Below, in pieces: positions 1-11,542 of a DNA stretch of 64,000 nt. The stretch is taken from assembly GCF_026210795.1 (NCBI RefSeq), contig NC_089445.1, positions 1,984,001 through 2,048,000 of the forward strand, read 5' to 3'. The translations under genes and the position numbers were made by a program. Below the pieces are notes generated by a model. It saw only the letters and a list, made by a program, of their open reading frames with translations. It searched no databases and was not told the DNA's origin. This DNA comes from Rhizophagus irregularis (lineage: Eukaryota > Glomeromycota > Glomeromycetes > Glomerales > Glomeraceae). Positions within the stretch are counted from its first letter, which is position 1, and every line of letters starts with the position of its first letter.

Positions 1-2026
1 AGTTATTTTTAGCACAGGAACTGATGAGCATGGATTGAAAGTAAATCAAGAAATATTTGTTAGGAATTATATTATCGAAGGATTTCTCTATTTAAATCAT
101 ATCAATTTTATTAGATTAAGCAATCTGCAGAGAAAAGTAAAATGAATCCACAAGAATTTTGTGACCAAGTTTCTAGTAAATTTAAGGTAATTAAAATTAA
201 TATCTATTATATTATTCTTAATAGTTACATAATTATTTTAGTTACAAATAGGAACTTTTTGATATCGCCAACATCAGTTATACAACCTTCATACGCACAA
301 CAGAACAAAGACATAAAGATGCTGTAAAATATTTTTGGGTAACTAATTACATCGTTATGAATATATTTTGTATATAAAGATATTAAAGTTTATTGTCATT
401 TTCTAACAGAAGTGTCTTATGAATAATGGATTCATCTATAAAGGCAGATATAAAGGTTGGTATTCAGTATCTGATGAGGCCTTTTATAATACTTCTCATG
501 TTCAAGAAATTCAAAATCCTGATTCAAAAGAAAAACTCATGGTTAGTTTTTTGTTGATAAAAAAATAAAATTGACGTGCCTTTAATAGTTTAATCGATTT
601 TTTAGATAGCAACTGAATCTGGTCAGTCTGTAGAATGGACAATAGAAGAAAATTATAAATTTCGCCTTTCAGAATTTCAAGATAAATTAAAAAGTTGGTT
701 AGAAGAGAATCCTCAAGGTATTATTATATTTGTTTGTTCACTCATATATGTTGGTATTATGCTAACATAATATCATTTTTATTTTTTTTAGTCATTATGC
801 CGATTAATAAATTCAATGAAGTCAAAGCATGGATTGATAGTGGATTATCTGATTTATCAATATCTAGACCACATTCTAGACTAGATTGGGGAGTTGATGT
901 TCCGGAGGATTCAGAACAAACAGTTTATGTTTGGCTGGATGCTTTGATCAATTATCTTACAGTAACAGGATTTCCTTGGCCACATGATGATTTGAATGGA
1001 TGGCCCGTAGATATCCATGTAATAGGAAAAGATATTTTGAAATTTCATGCAGTATATTGGCCTGCATTTTTAATGGCGGCAAACTTGCCACTTCCTCAAA
1101 AAATTTTAGCTCATTCACACTGGACGATGGAAAAGCAAAAAATGTCAAAAAGTCGTGGTAATGTAGTAGATCCAATTAAAGTAATGAATGATTATGGAGT
1201 TGATACAATTCGTTACTATTTAATGAGAGATGGTGGAATTGCAGATGATGGAGGTAAATTTTAAATTGTTTTTTCTATAATAATTTCTACATGTAAACTT
1301 ACTTAGCTATTATATGTAGATTATTCTGATGAGAACATAAAAGTACGATATCGAAAAGACTTGGCAGGGCAACTTGGAAATCTTGTATCACGTAGTATTT
1401 CTCCTGCATTAAATCCTTCTTCTATTGTTCCATCAGCACCTAAATTTCTCGGTGAAATAGCCGAAAAGGATGCTAACTTGTATTATAAATTACAAAGCCT
1501 TCCAGGTAATATTCATTTCATATTAGAGTTTATGAGATAAAGAATATAATTTTTTTTTATTATTTCACAGATCTCGTAGATAAACATTTCCAAAATATGG
1601 AATTTGGGAAAGGATTGTCATTTATATTTGACGCTATTGCTGAGGTAAAAGTTATTTTGATTATATGCTAACAAATAAAAATTTCCCTTTATTAAAAGGA
1701 TTATTTCATTTCAATAGGCTAACAAGTATTTCACAGATAATGAACCATGGAAATTAAAAAATGACAAGAATCAAAAAGAAGCTGTTAATAATATATTGTT
1801 TTACTCGGTAGAAACAGTAAGAATTTCGGGAATTTTGTTACAACCAGTTATGCCAACAAAAATGTCTGAATTATTAGATAGACTTGGAATACAAAAAGAT
1901 CAAAGGACTTGGGAATATGCTAGATTTGGTAGAGGATGGGATTTGAATAATAATCATAATAGAAAGATTAAATTTCATCATGATGAAAAAAGTGTTTTAT
2001 TTCCAAAATTTAAATTAACAAAATAA
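1..2026 (+). CDS. MSM1: Methionyl-tRNA synthetase, mitochondrial type (3' part)
   Basis: Class I aminoacyl-tRNA synthetase that charges tRNA-Met. The gene enters from the left edge, so the start and the HIGH motif lie outside. Nine exons join in phase: 2-40, 121-186, 252-338, 410-541, 606-717, 792-1253, 1320-1505, 1571-1644 and 1718-2026, giving 488 codons. The first exon reads STGTDEHGLK, the hallmark after HIGH in MetRS. The exon at 410 reads GFIYKGRYKGWYS. The large exon carries the YVWLDALINY block, HVIGKDILKFH and the catalytic KMSKSRGN loop (about nt 1140). The last exon gives the helical anticodon-binding region and ends at TAA 2024-2026. There is no C-terminal tRNA-binding extension, which fits the short mitochondrial form. 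The organelle assignment is inferred because the N-terminus is not visible. Confidence 0.93.
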
Positions 2027-3597
2027 AAAAAATTTTATCTGAAGTGTATATGCATTTTTAAATAAATTTAATCTTTTTTTCTAAGTAATTGTAATTAAAT
2101 GTGTGGACATTGTTGCATTCCAATGATATTTCTATATCCAGTAAGTATTTCAAGGATAAATAGATGGTTTTTCGAAAGAACAGTTTATGTTACTATACAT
2201 GAAGTTTAATATTACTAAGTTATTCAAATGAAAGGTATTTCTATTAAATAATTAATCTCCTCTTATGGTTATAGGTGATATTATAGGTTTGAACTTTATG
2301 CAGTGATAATGAGGATGTATTATATTTTGGACAGACTTGAGGTCATTAAGTATAATAGTCAGTAGTTTATTCTAATAAATTTTTCTCCTACAATCAAAAA
2401 TAACCAATATGAGCAAATTTCTATTATATAAATACATTAGATATATCATTATAATTTATATATTGCAATATATAGATTAATTATGCACTTTGTAAAATAA
2501 TGTAAAATATAAAAATTGTATATAATTTTTATAAAATATTTTACTTAAACACAACTAATAAAATAAAAAAAAAGTAAATTTCATATATATATACTTCAAA
2601 ATAATAATTTAATTGAATTAATTGAATTCTAAATCTATATATTAGTAATATGAAAATGTATTTCTGGGCTACCTGTAAAATCACATAAATTCCACTAGTA
2701 AAAAATTCCAGAAACCTCTCAAATCCTCCAATCTGGCCAATTTTCTAATATATAGTAAAAGTATACTCTTTCAAAAATCCAACTAGTAAAAAATCCTTAA
2801 AACTTCTAATAGTAAAAAAAAATTCCTAATTTTTTTTTATTTAGAAAATCCTCTAAATTTCATAAGAAAGCAATAAAAAGTATAGTAAAAATAAGCCTTT
2901 ACAGCTTTTCAGAGACATTTCACTAATAGCAAAAAATAACTTCTTTAGAAAATATTTTAGAATCCATATAAAATAAAAATAGCTATCCAATTTTATATAA
3001 TAAAATTAGACCAAATTCAGAAACTAAGTGATTTAAGCAAATATCTAAAAATCTAAATAAATTAAAATTAACTTTTATATAAAATCAATTAGACAAAAAA
3101 ATAACTCTTACAGCCAACAGAACTATACTTTTTGTCAAAATGACAAAATACTAATTAAATTTATTTTGATAGACGTAATGTATTTTGACAGACGTAATTA
3201 ATTCATAGTAATTTTATAATAAATAGTGAATTTGTCTGTTCGCCAAAATATGACGCGGAGAAGTATAAACAGAACTAAAAATAAAAAAAATATAAATCAG
3301 TTCACAATCCATAAAAGTTCTGCTAATATAGTAAATTAAGAAAAATCCAGAAAATTATTTTCATATCACAGAAATTAAAAAATCAAAATAAACAAAAGAT
3401 TAAAAATATAATTAAATAAAAGTTATAACAAAAAAAAAAATCTAACTACCATACTATAATATCTAGTATTTCAAACAAATCAATTTAAATTAAGCTAATA
3501 AGCCAGTTATAATTGATTAAATATCAGTTGTATTAAAATTTGTGGCTAATAAGTTTTATTTGTAAAATAATTAACAAATTTACTATTAAAAATGTAG
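2027..3597. other. Intergenic, very AT-rich, no gene seen
   Basis: No coding region recognised. From 2680 to 2960 the phrase 'actagtaaaaaattcc' recurs in degenerate form. At about 3168-3203 two copies of a unit like TATTTTGATAGACGTAAT lie side by side. Confidence 0.6.
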
Positions 3598-3777
3598 ATT
3601 ATTGGATCAAAACAGGCACCAGGAGTATTTAATGATAGAATGCATAGAATATATAAAGAATGGGTAAATAATGGAGAAATTATGATTTATATTGATGATG
3701 TTACCATCTTCGAACCAAGAATCGTCACAAATCAGGTTGAAGCTGTTATAGGAGAGTGGAGACCTTTAATTAAATAA
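3598..3777 (+). pseudogene. Reverse-transcriptase fragment of an LTR-type retrotransposon
   Basis: A 59-codon open stretch ending in TAA at 3775-3777 and preceded in frame by a TAG at 3595. It contains KQAPGVFNDRMHRIYKEW followed by GEIMIYIDDVTIF. The block resembles the Ty3/Gypsy-type RT segment in which 'APATFQ..MN.IF' precedes the catalytic Y-x-D-D motif; here the motif is YIDD. No LTRs, protease, RNase H or integrase were seen nearby, so this is an isolated relic. The superfamily assignment rests on about 40 residues and is moderate. Confidence 0.55.
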
Positions 3778-5264
3778 ATAAAAATACTAACAAAAATAAA
3801 TAAAACTATAATTATTAATTGTTTATTAATCAACTAATTTAAAATTAAATATTAATTATAAGATTAATGTAATTTTATTATAAATCAATTAAACAAAAAA
3901 AAGGATATAATTAGTAAAATTTATTTTAAATTTTATTATTAGTTTGTTTAATTGATCATTTTACTAGCAAAATTTACTATGATTTTTTGCCCTTTTTTTA
4001 ATTTCCTTATAGATAAACTGTATAATAATTTTAACAAATTTGAATTCTATATTACCAAAAATATTCTATTAAATTTTAATAAAGTTTTTTATTAAAAAAT
4101 CAAAAAATCATAAATTATATTTAATTCATCAAAAGTCAACACTTTGAACTTTGAATTTAATGTATAATCATTTATAATAATATAAAAAAAAAAGTATTGC
4201 TATAATTTTTCTTCTATTCAAATAGAATTTATAGAATTTGAAATTTGAATTTAAACAACATATATAATTTATAGTATTATTGTTTGTAAATTTATAATTA
4301 AACCAAATTTGTAGCGATTCTTTTGAGCATAATAATAATAATAAAAAAAAAATAATAATAATTAAACCAAAGTTTTTTATATAGATTAAAATGAAAGTTT
4401 ATTCTGAAAAAATAAGAAAAGCTTAATTTTGAAGTACATTATAATGAAATTGGTTTTGATTTTTTATTTGCAGTAATAGTGAAATTTAATCCTAAAGATG
4501 AAATGACATCAGTCATTATCACCATCATTCTTTTTTTGCCTAATAATTGATAATGCAGAAAAGATGATGATCTAGTCCATAATGTCTCCATGTTTGTTCA
4601 TATTAACCACATGTTCTATCTGATTAAAAAAAGTTAAGATTATTAAAGATTATCAAACAAAAAAAAATGTGATCGAGACGGAAAATATATGTTCACGTGG
4701 ATTATTCCGATATTGTTTAAAGTTTCGTTCCTCGTAATTTTGTTGTATCGAATAAAAAAGGTTTAAATTAATAATGATTGACATAACCATTATACTCTTG
4801 AGTGAAACTCTAAATTTGCAAATCCCTTTTCAATTGTCGCCTACTATAAATAATAAACTCGGGCAAATCTCTCATTGCTCATGTGCTTAAATTAAATAGT
4901 CAGACGCAGTGCGCAGTACCCTCTTTACGAACTAAATCAAAATAAAGTAACCGATTTATAATTAAATTAGGCTCATGCCTTTTAATGAGGAAGTGAGGAC
5001 AAAAAAAGAAGCATCCAAGAAGAAAAAAAAAGGATCAAAAGAAGAAATGTAATTATATATATCTAATATATATATATATACAACTATTGATATTAAAAAA
5101 AGGACTTTTTTTTAAAAAAAAAATTAAAACTATTTAAGAAATTATAATATAATAAAGGATTTGACAAGAGCATGAAAATATGGTTTAAATAAATTTTTAA
5201 TGTTAAATTAAATATCTACGTATATGTTTAAAATAAAAATTATGTAAATAAATGATTGATTGAT
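3778..5264. other. Intergenic, AT-rich
   Basis: No gene recognised. It holds homopolymer and TAA/ATA runs, and a slightly less AT-rich patch at 4660-4940 without a readable frame. The part nearest 5264 probably includes the 3' UTR of the G alpha gene (inference). Confidence 0.5.
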
Positions 5265-6610
5265 TTATAATAAACCAACTTCACGTAAATTATTTTGAAT
5301 AATAATATCATTAACAGCAGCCATAACAAACTTAATTTGTTGTGTATCAGTGGCACAAGTAAAGTGTGTATAAATTTGTTTAACATCTGATTGATTTAAT
5401 GATACGAAGCGATCTAATATATAATCACAAGCTGCTTCATAATTATTTCCACCTTCATAATCTGGGAAAAATTTATTCATTGGTGATCTTGGTAATTTTT
5501 CTCTGAATCTATCAATTTTGTTTAAAAACAAAATTATTGACGTTTTAACAAACCATCGTGAATTACAAATTGAATCAAATAATGTTAAAGCTTCTTGCAT
5601 ACGATTCTAAAAAAAAGAAATTAAAACATCAAAAAAGAGAAATTAAGTAATTTAATATTTTGATAAATTAAATACATACCACAGTCTCATCTTCCATTAA
5701 TAATTGATCATATTCAGAAATAGCTACCAAGAATATGATGGCTGTGACATTTTCGAAACAATGAATCCATTTTTTACGTTCAGAACGTTGACCACCAACA
5801 TCAAACATACGATAAGTGAGTTCTCCGATCAAGAATGTGGTTTCCGTAATACCAGTTGTCTTTACGCGAGATCTAAGCACATCTTGATCGGAAGGGAGAT
5901 AATCTGGCTTAGCAATAGCATCGATTGTATCAAAATAGCTAAAAAAAAAAGGAAATATATAATTAGAACGATTTTTTTTTAAAAAAATAAATATATATAC
6001 ATATATATAAAACCAACATACTATTTTGCGGAATCATTCAATTGATATTCTCGTGAACGATTGAACGCTTCTTGAACACCACTATCAGTCCATAAAATTT
6101 TAATAGCTATGGCAACTTCTTGAGGTAAATGATCACCTTCAATTTGATTGGGTAAATTCAAAATAGTATCGGAATGTTTCTTATTGTTTCCATCACGAAA
6201 TTTTATTGACATAGTTTCCATTGCTTCTAAAATGACCCTCATAGATTGTACAGTATTAGAAAAGATTATTTCTTTAAAAGATTCTCTTTCTTCTGGGGAA
6301 TAACCACCATCATGAATGAGTTTCATCTGCTTAAGAATCGTTGATTTTCCGGATTCACCAGCACCTATTTTAAGAAAAGTGAAATTTGTAAATTATAAAT
6401 ATAATTTAGGTTAAGGCTAATTTTATCATATTGTGGCGCATCAACTACTGCGCCATGTGCGAAATTCACCAAATTCAAAAGTTCATTCATACCAAGTAAA
6501 AGCATTTTAATTTCATTGCGCATCTTAAGCTTATCTCTTCTAAGTTGACTTTCAATCTCTTCATTTATCCTTTTCCCTTCCTGTTCTTCCTGACTCATAC
6601 AACAACCCAT
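5265..6610 (-). CDS. Heterotrimeric G-protein alpha subunit
   Basis: GTP-binding alpha subunit that couples seven-helix receptors to effectors at the plasma membrane. Four exons on the minus strand, 6610-6493, 6364-6022, 5938-5680 and 5606-5265, join in phase to 353 residues, the usual length. The N-terminus MGCC offers Gly2 for myristoylation and Cys3/Cys4 for palmitoylation. Guanine-nucleotide motifs are complete: GAGESGKS split by intron 1 at Gly40, the switch I region RSRVKTTGI, switch [22 protein letters not shown] and FTCATDT. The C-terminus is NNLREVGLL, with Val at position -4 where pertussis-toxin-sensitive alphas have Cys. The apparent reading through intron 1 (NFAHGAVV...) is intron, because splicing restores the P-loop exactly. 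The fungal Gpa subclass was not assigned. Confidence 0.96.
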
Positions 6611-8470
6611 CTTTATTTATTTATTTATCTATCCTTTCTTTTTTTTTTTTTTTGAGTAAACCGGTTGTTTAAAAAAAAAGAGGAGTGTAATATAGGAATT
6701 AAAATTATTATTAAACACTTCTAATTTAATAATGAATTATTATTATTTATTGCTTTTGTTTTTTTTAAAAAAAAAATTTTTTTTATTAAAGAAAGCAAAT
6801 GGTTATTGATAATTATTTGCAAAATAATTTTCGTTTGGTCGTTATTTCGTTTCTGTGGTTCGTTTGTTTTTAATATTTTTTTTTCTTCTTACTTTATGAA
6901 GAAGAATATAGAGAATTATAGAGAATAAAATAAAAGAATTTTTCTTAAAAAAATAAAAATAACTATATATATATATATATATATATATTACATATATATA
7001 TGTATAAAAAAAAAATTAGAAAAAAAAATAATAATTCGAGATAATTTGGAAAAAAAGTTAAAAATTTTTTTTTCCGGAATAATGAATGGAAACTTTTTTT
7101 TATTTAAGGAGAAAATAATGAGTTAAAATTTTCAAATTTTTTTTTTTTTAAACTCAAATCGACAAGTGGGGAAGACAGTTTTTTGGATGAATAAAAGGAT
7201 ATAAAATTAAATTGATTTTTAAATACACAAAAGTACACACATACCAGATACACAATAATAAAAAAATCAAATTACAACGCGGATCATTTATTTGTTATAA
7301 AAACTTTTTTAGTGCTTTGGTAAGGGAATTATTATAGATTTATTAATACAGTAGTAATACTGTAAGAGTAATACACAAATATAAATATTATTGTTTATTG
7401 TTTCACCTAATAAAAAGGATATCATTCGTACTCGTTCGAAATAACGGAAATGAGTACTCAATTTGGTTCAATTTAATTGGGCCCATTTTACTCACTTATT
7501 AAAATTGTAGTACGAATTTTATGTAATACCCGGAGTCAAATTATTTGATCGGAAACACGTTTTTTTTTTTTAATATTCCTGTTAAAGTAATAAATTATAT
7601 CGATCAATTGTATTATGAAAGAAATCTTTTTAAAAGAAAGAATTTTTTTTTATTGGATGTGCAGAAAATGACAATGTTTATTCTTTTTTTTTTGTCTGCC
7701 AAAAAATATATAAATGGCGTGTTAATATAAAAAGAAAACAAACAGAAGTGATGATATTCTTAAATAATTATTTGTTGATTTTTCTATTGCGATTTCTCAT
7801 CTACGGAAAAATCTTTCAATAAAAAACATTGCACAGACTAATTTTTTTAAAGAAAAAATGTGGAATTGTGGAAATTAAAAATAAAAAAATTTTCTTTTTA
7901 AAATGAATTCATAATTTAATTTTCATTATTTAAACGGTCTTCGGTTAACACCGTACTAATTTCGCACACAATTTCGGTTTGAATTTTTTTACGGGGAAAA
8001 GTTTTACATAATTTGCAATTCTTTTTATAAAAAGATGTTTTTGACATGGTTACAATTTTTAAAAATCATTGTAATATACTTGCATGAATAGTAAATAGTA
8101 ATACACTGATTACAACCGGTAACCATTCTATAATTGTTTATTTTAGGAAGTTCGTACAAAATTAAAATCACAATGAACCAATCTAAATTTATTTATTTTA
8201 ATGAAATTAAACCTCAAAAGGAAATTCTTATAAATAAAGTTCTTCCATCATCATAATAATCATAAATAATATAAAATATAAGAAATGTATTTTCTACCGG
8301 ATTTCAGACCATTATTTATCCAATCCGTCACAAAAATCTTGAATTATTATTTTACCGGTAATTTCAGGTTTTTTTTTTTTTGTTTCAGGATTCCAGGATT
8401 TTAAGTAAATTTGTTTGTTGTAAACAATATAAACCAATTGCATTATATTAGTTATATTAATAATCCGTCA

Positions 8471-8508
<38 letters not shown>

Positions 8509-8600
8509 ATGATTTATGTTTGAAACATTTTTTTTTAAAATAAATTATTATTGAAATTTACCGTAAAAGCGTAATATTAGATCGGAGTTGACGGATCTGA
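6611..8600. other. Upstream/intergenic region of the G alpha gene
   Basis: No gene supported. Contains a (TA)n tract at about 6964-6989 and another at about 8476-8506, long A and T runs, and probably the 5' leader of the G alpha gene next to 6610. Short ORFs here lack splice context and similarity. Confidence 0.5.
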
Positions 8601-8691
8601 TGTTTTAATAAAAAAATACTTTAGGAAATTTGTGAGATCATTCAAACTTATAAATTGGAGGGTTTGATGTTTTTAAATTACTTATACTTAC

Positions 8692-8955
8692 TTTAGGAAG
8701 GATGGCGTCAAGTATGGGTCGATTTAAATGTCCCAATAAAAATTGGATTATTGTAAACTGAGGGATTTGATTTACTTACTTTAGGAAGGATGACGTCAAG
8801 TATGGACCGATTTAAATGTCCCAATAAAAATTGGATTATTATAAATTGGGGGATTTGATTTACTTACTTTAGGAAGGTGGCGTCAAGTATGGACCGATTT
8901 AAATGTCCCAATAAAAATTGAACTGTTATAAACTGGAGAATTTGGTTTTCTTCAA
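8692..8955. repeat. 88-bp tandem repeat, three copies
   Basis: Units start at 8692, 8780 and 8868 with TTTAGGAAGG and share blocks such as GGCGTCAAGTATG, CGATTTAAATGTCCCAATAA and AATTGGATTATT. Decayed half-units flank the array at about 8615-8691 (AAATTTGTGAGATCATTCAAACTT) and 9255-9360 (AAATTTGTGAGATCGTTCAAACTT, then CGTCCCAATAAAAATTG), so the array was once longer or has been broken up. No coding frame survives through it. Confidence 0.85.
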
Positions 8956-9600
8956 TTACTTTTACAGTACTTCTTTAAAAATTCTTATACAATGGAGAGT
9001 CGTTGTTCGCGAAAAAAGGTATACTGTATAGCACTATAGCACTGCCTAAAAATACCCCGGGTATAAATCAATTTACCGGACCCGTCTATCCTGTCCTGTC
9101 AGTATAATAATGGTGAAAATAAAAGATCTACATATTACATGTTTGATATATCGAGACGGGTATTTTATATGGGGTACGCCGAAAAGGGGGAGCAGTGATA
9201 TACTGGATTATACTGCTATACTGCTATACGGTATCTTCTTACATCAAATGGGTACGTACGAAATTTGTGAGATCGTTCAAACTTGGAAGATTTAAATACT
9301 TCCTTTTGGCGTCAAATATGAATCAAATTTTAACGACTTAAACGTCCCAATAAAAATTGCTGTATCGTACGCGAAGAGACACGTGAATACTAGATAAATT
9401 AGATAAATTATATAGATTTAGGTTTCTTCCTTATACAACGAATAAAATTATTTATATATAATTACCCTTGTCATTCTTCTTGTGCAAGGATTTTTTTTAT
9501 TTTTTTAAAAAAAAGAGAATGAAATGAGAAATGGTAAATAAATACAATAATAATAATAATAATAAAATATGTTAAAAATAAAACTAAATATAGAATTATT
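8956..9600. other. Intergenic with decayed repeat copies
   Basis: Holds the distal degraded copy of the 88-bp unit and a less AT-rich patch at 9040-9250 (ACCCCGGGTATAAATC, GGACCCGTCTATCCTGTCC). A 61-codon ORF at 9110 has no supporting features and overlaps repeat sequence. Confidence 0.45.
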
Positions 9601-10351
9601 TCAAATGACATATGGTATAAATCTCTTCCTTTGATTAAAATAGACATCCCATTCTTTACCAAAATGATCTTTCAATAACTTTTCTTCATGAAAAACTCGT
9701 TTAAAGATTAAACTAAGGAAAATTGATTGAGTGATAATATTCCACCAACCTACTAACCAAATAAATGAACCAAACTGACTAGCTGGAAAATATTCAGGAA
9801 CATAGGAACATAATTGATACCACAGAAAGATTACATTAATAATCATCAAGCCACCACCTGTATACTATAATTAGAATATATTAGTAAACTTAGTAAACTC
9901 TATTAACTTTGTTAATATTTAATAAATAAAAATAACTTACAGCAGGATGAGCTATTAAAGAATACGGTCCTGTAGTAATTAATTTATGATTTTTTTTAAC
10001 TGTAATATTAAAAGTAAAATATTCTTTTAAACATTTAAAACACCATAATCTTAACGATGTTCCTCCAATACCTAAACAAAATATGACAGTTTCTAATAAA
10101 TTCCAATCAGAAATTTTATGGTTTAAAATTGGAATTGATCCAATTTCTTGTAGAAACATCATATAAATATAAATAAATGTTTGCATTATAACAAAAATAA
10201 TTGTTGATTTAGGGATGAAGTTTCCAATTATTATTCCTAATCTTCCTTCTGTTGATATAACTTTTTTGGTGGATACATCTTGACTTGGTGGAATTGATGC
10301 TTTAGAAACGAGATATGCATTAACTACAAATGCAATGATTTTTGTATACAT
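9601..10351 (-). CDS. Isoprenylcysteine carboxyl methyltransferase-like membrane protein
   Basis: Two exons, 10351-9941 and 9864-9601, separated by a 76-bp intron, join in phase to 224 residues. The product is hydrophobic with several membrane segments (residues about 5-20, 55-75, 85-105, 145-165, 170-190). The C-terminal half has the family signature: LRLWCFKCLKEYFTF, then KLITTGPYSLIAHPAYTGGG (the cofactor-binding RHPxY-TG block, with AHPAYTG across the splice), and a terminal EEKLLKDHFGKEWDVYF resembling the 'EExxLxxxFGxxW..Y' segment of ICMT/Ste14 proteins. The family methylates prenylated C-terminal cysteines of Ras-like and pheromone proteins in the ER. Whether this paralogue keeps that substrate or belongs to a broader small-molecule methyltransferase group cannot be told. 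Confidence 0.8.
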
Positions 10352-11416
10352 TTTTGGAAATTATTCAAAAAATTTCATGAAAAAAATGTTGGAAATTATT
10401 AATCAATTTTTATACAGTTTATTTTGGAATTGTCGATCGACCAAAACGACCAATTATAATTTAAATAATTACGAGAATATCATGTAATAGACTTCTTACA
10501 CTTAATTCAAAATGTTACTTACTCATTAAAGAATTCATCACCCAATCTACGAATAAAATGGTAATTCCTCAGCTGTGGAATGTATAAATGATTATTAACT
10601 GGTGCATGAGAATTTTATTAATTTACAAATTACAATAATACGGTAATGAAAAAATCCCGGAAAATCTTACTTAAAATAAATCTGATTTTACATTATTATA
10701 AATCCATAATCATGATATAATTTAAAAAGAGTTTAAAAGGCTACATTTTATCGCCTATTAGGATTAAATGCTTTTTAAAAATTTAATTACAAATGCTATA
10801 AATGTTGATTTTTTTTTTTAAAAAAAAAACGTATATATGGCATTTGTAAATTAAAAGTAAATGCAATAGGAAGCAAAATCCACAAGAACATCTTTGGATA
10901 TATTAGAAGGGGTATACAATTCCATTCAAAAAAATGTTTTAACAATCTATAAATCATAAAAAAGCCTTCATTGCAACTCACCAAGTATACCAAATATGAT
11001 TTATAAATTCCTGTAGCATTTTAAGCTTAGTTTTTTAGTGGTATAAAACAATATTATTAAATTATTATTGATAAAATCTATTCAAAACCTTTAAATAATT
11101 GGTTTTAAATTAGGTTTAAATCAATTATAGTTTTAAATTAGATTTAAATCTTTAAATTGGTTTTAGTTTAAATAAGCGTATATGAATATTTTATGTCACT
11201 GTTCTCCTATGATATAGCTATTATATGATCTAATATAACTATTGTAACCTTGATTCTTTGATACTATAATATTAATATTTTCATTTTCCTTTAATAAATA
11301 TAAATAAGTCCTTCTCAGATCACATTATATATAATAAATAAAAACACAATAATAAATAAAAACATTTTTCTTTAATAAACATTTTTCTTTAATAATAAAT
11401 TCTTTCTAAATTACAT
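10352..11416. other. Intergenic, no gene seen
   Basis: AT-rich. A 65-codon minus-strand ORF at 10796-10993 is mostly hydrophobic low-complexity and has no supporting context. The sequence at 11280-11400 (TTTCTTTAATAA, AATATAAATAAGT) recurs at about 13010 and 31810, marking dispersed repeat sequence around the transposon. Confidence 0.45.
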
Positions 11417-11542
11417 TACAGTTCACGACATAAATATCCGGAATTTTATCACAATATGTAAAAACATAATAAATTTTATTTTTTTTATTTCAAATTTATA
11501 CCATTAATAGCTTAAGATGTGCAGATAAACATACTTTAAAAG

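Noticed and set aside
6365-6492. Open frame continuing past MLLLG in the G alpha gene ([11 protein letters not shown]...)
   Set aside because: It is intron 1. A GTATGA donor and TAG acceptor restore the P-loop GAGESGKST exactly.
9110-9295. 61-codon ORF near the 88-bp repeat
   Set aside because: Lies in decayed repeat sequence, no domain or splice context.
5265-10351. Functional cluster of G alpha and isoprenylcysteine methyltransferase (pheromone signalling)
   Set aside because: Two genes 3 kb apart with unrelated repeats between; no further pathway gene, so adjacency is not evidence.
10796-10993. 65-codon minus-strand hydrophobic ORF
   Set aside because: Composition follows AT-rich DNA; no family signal or neighbours supporting it.
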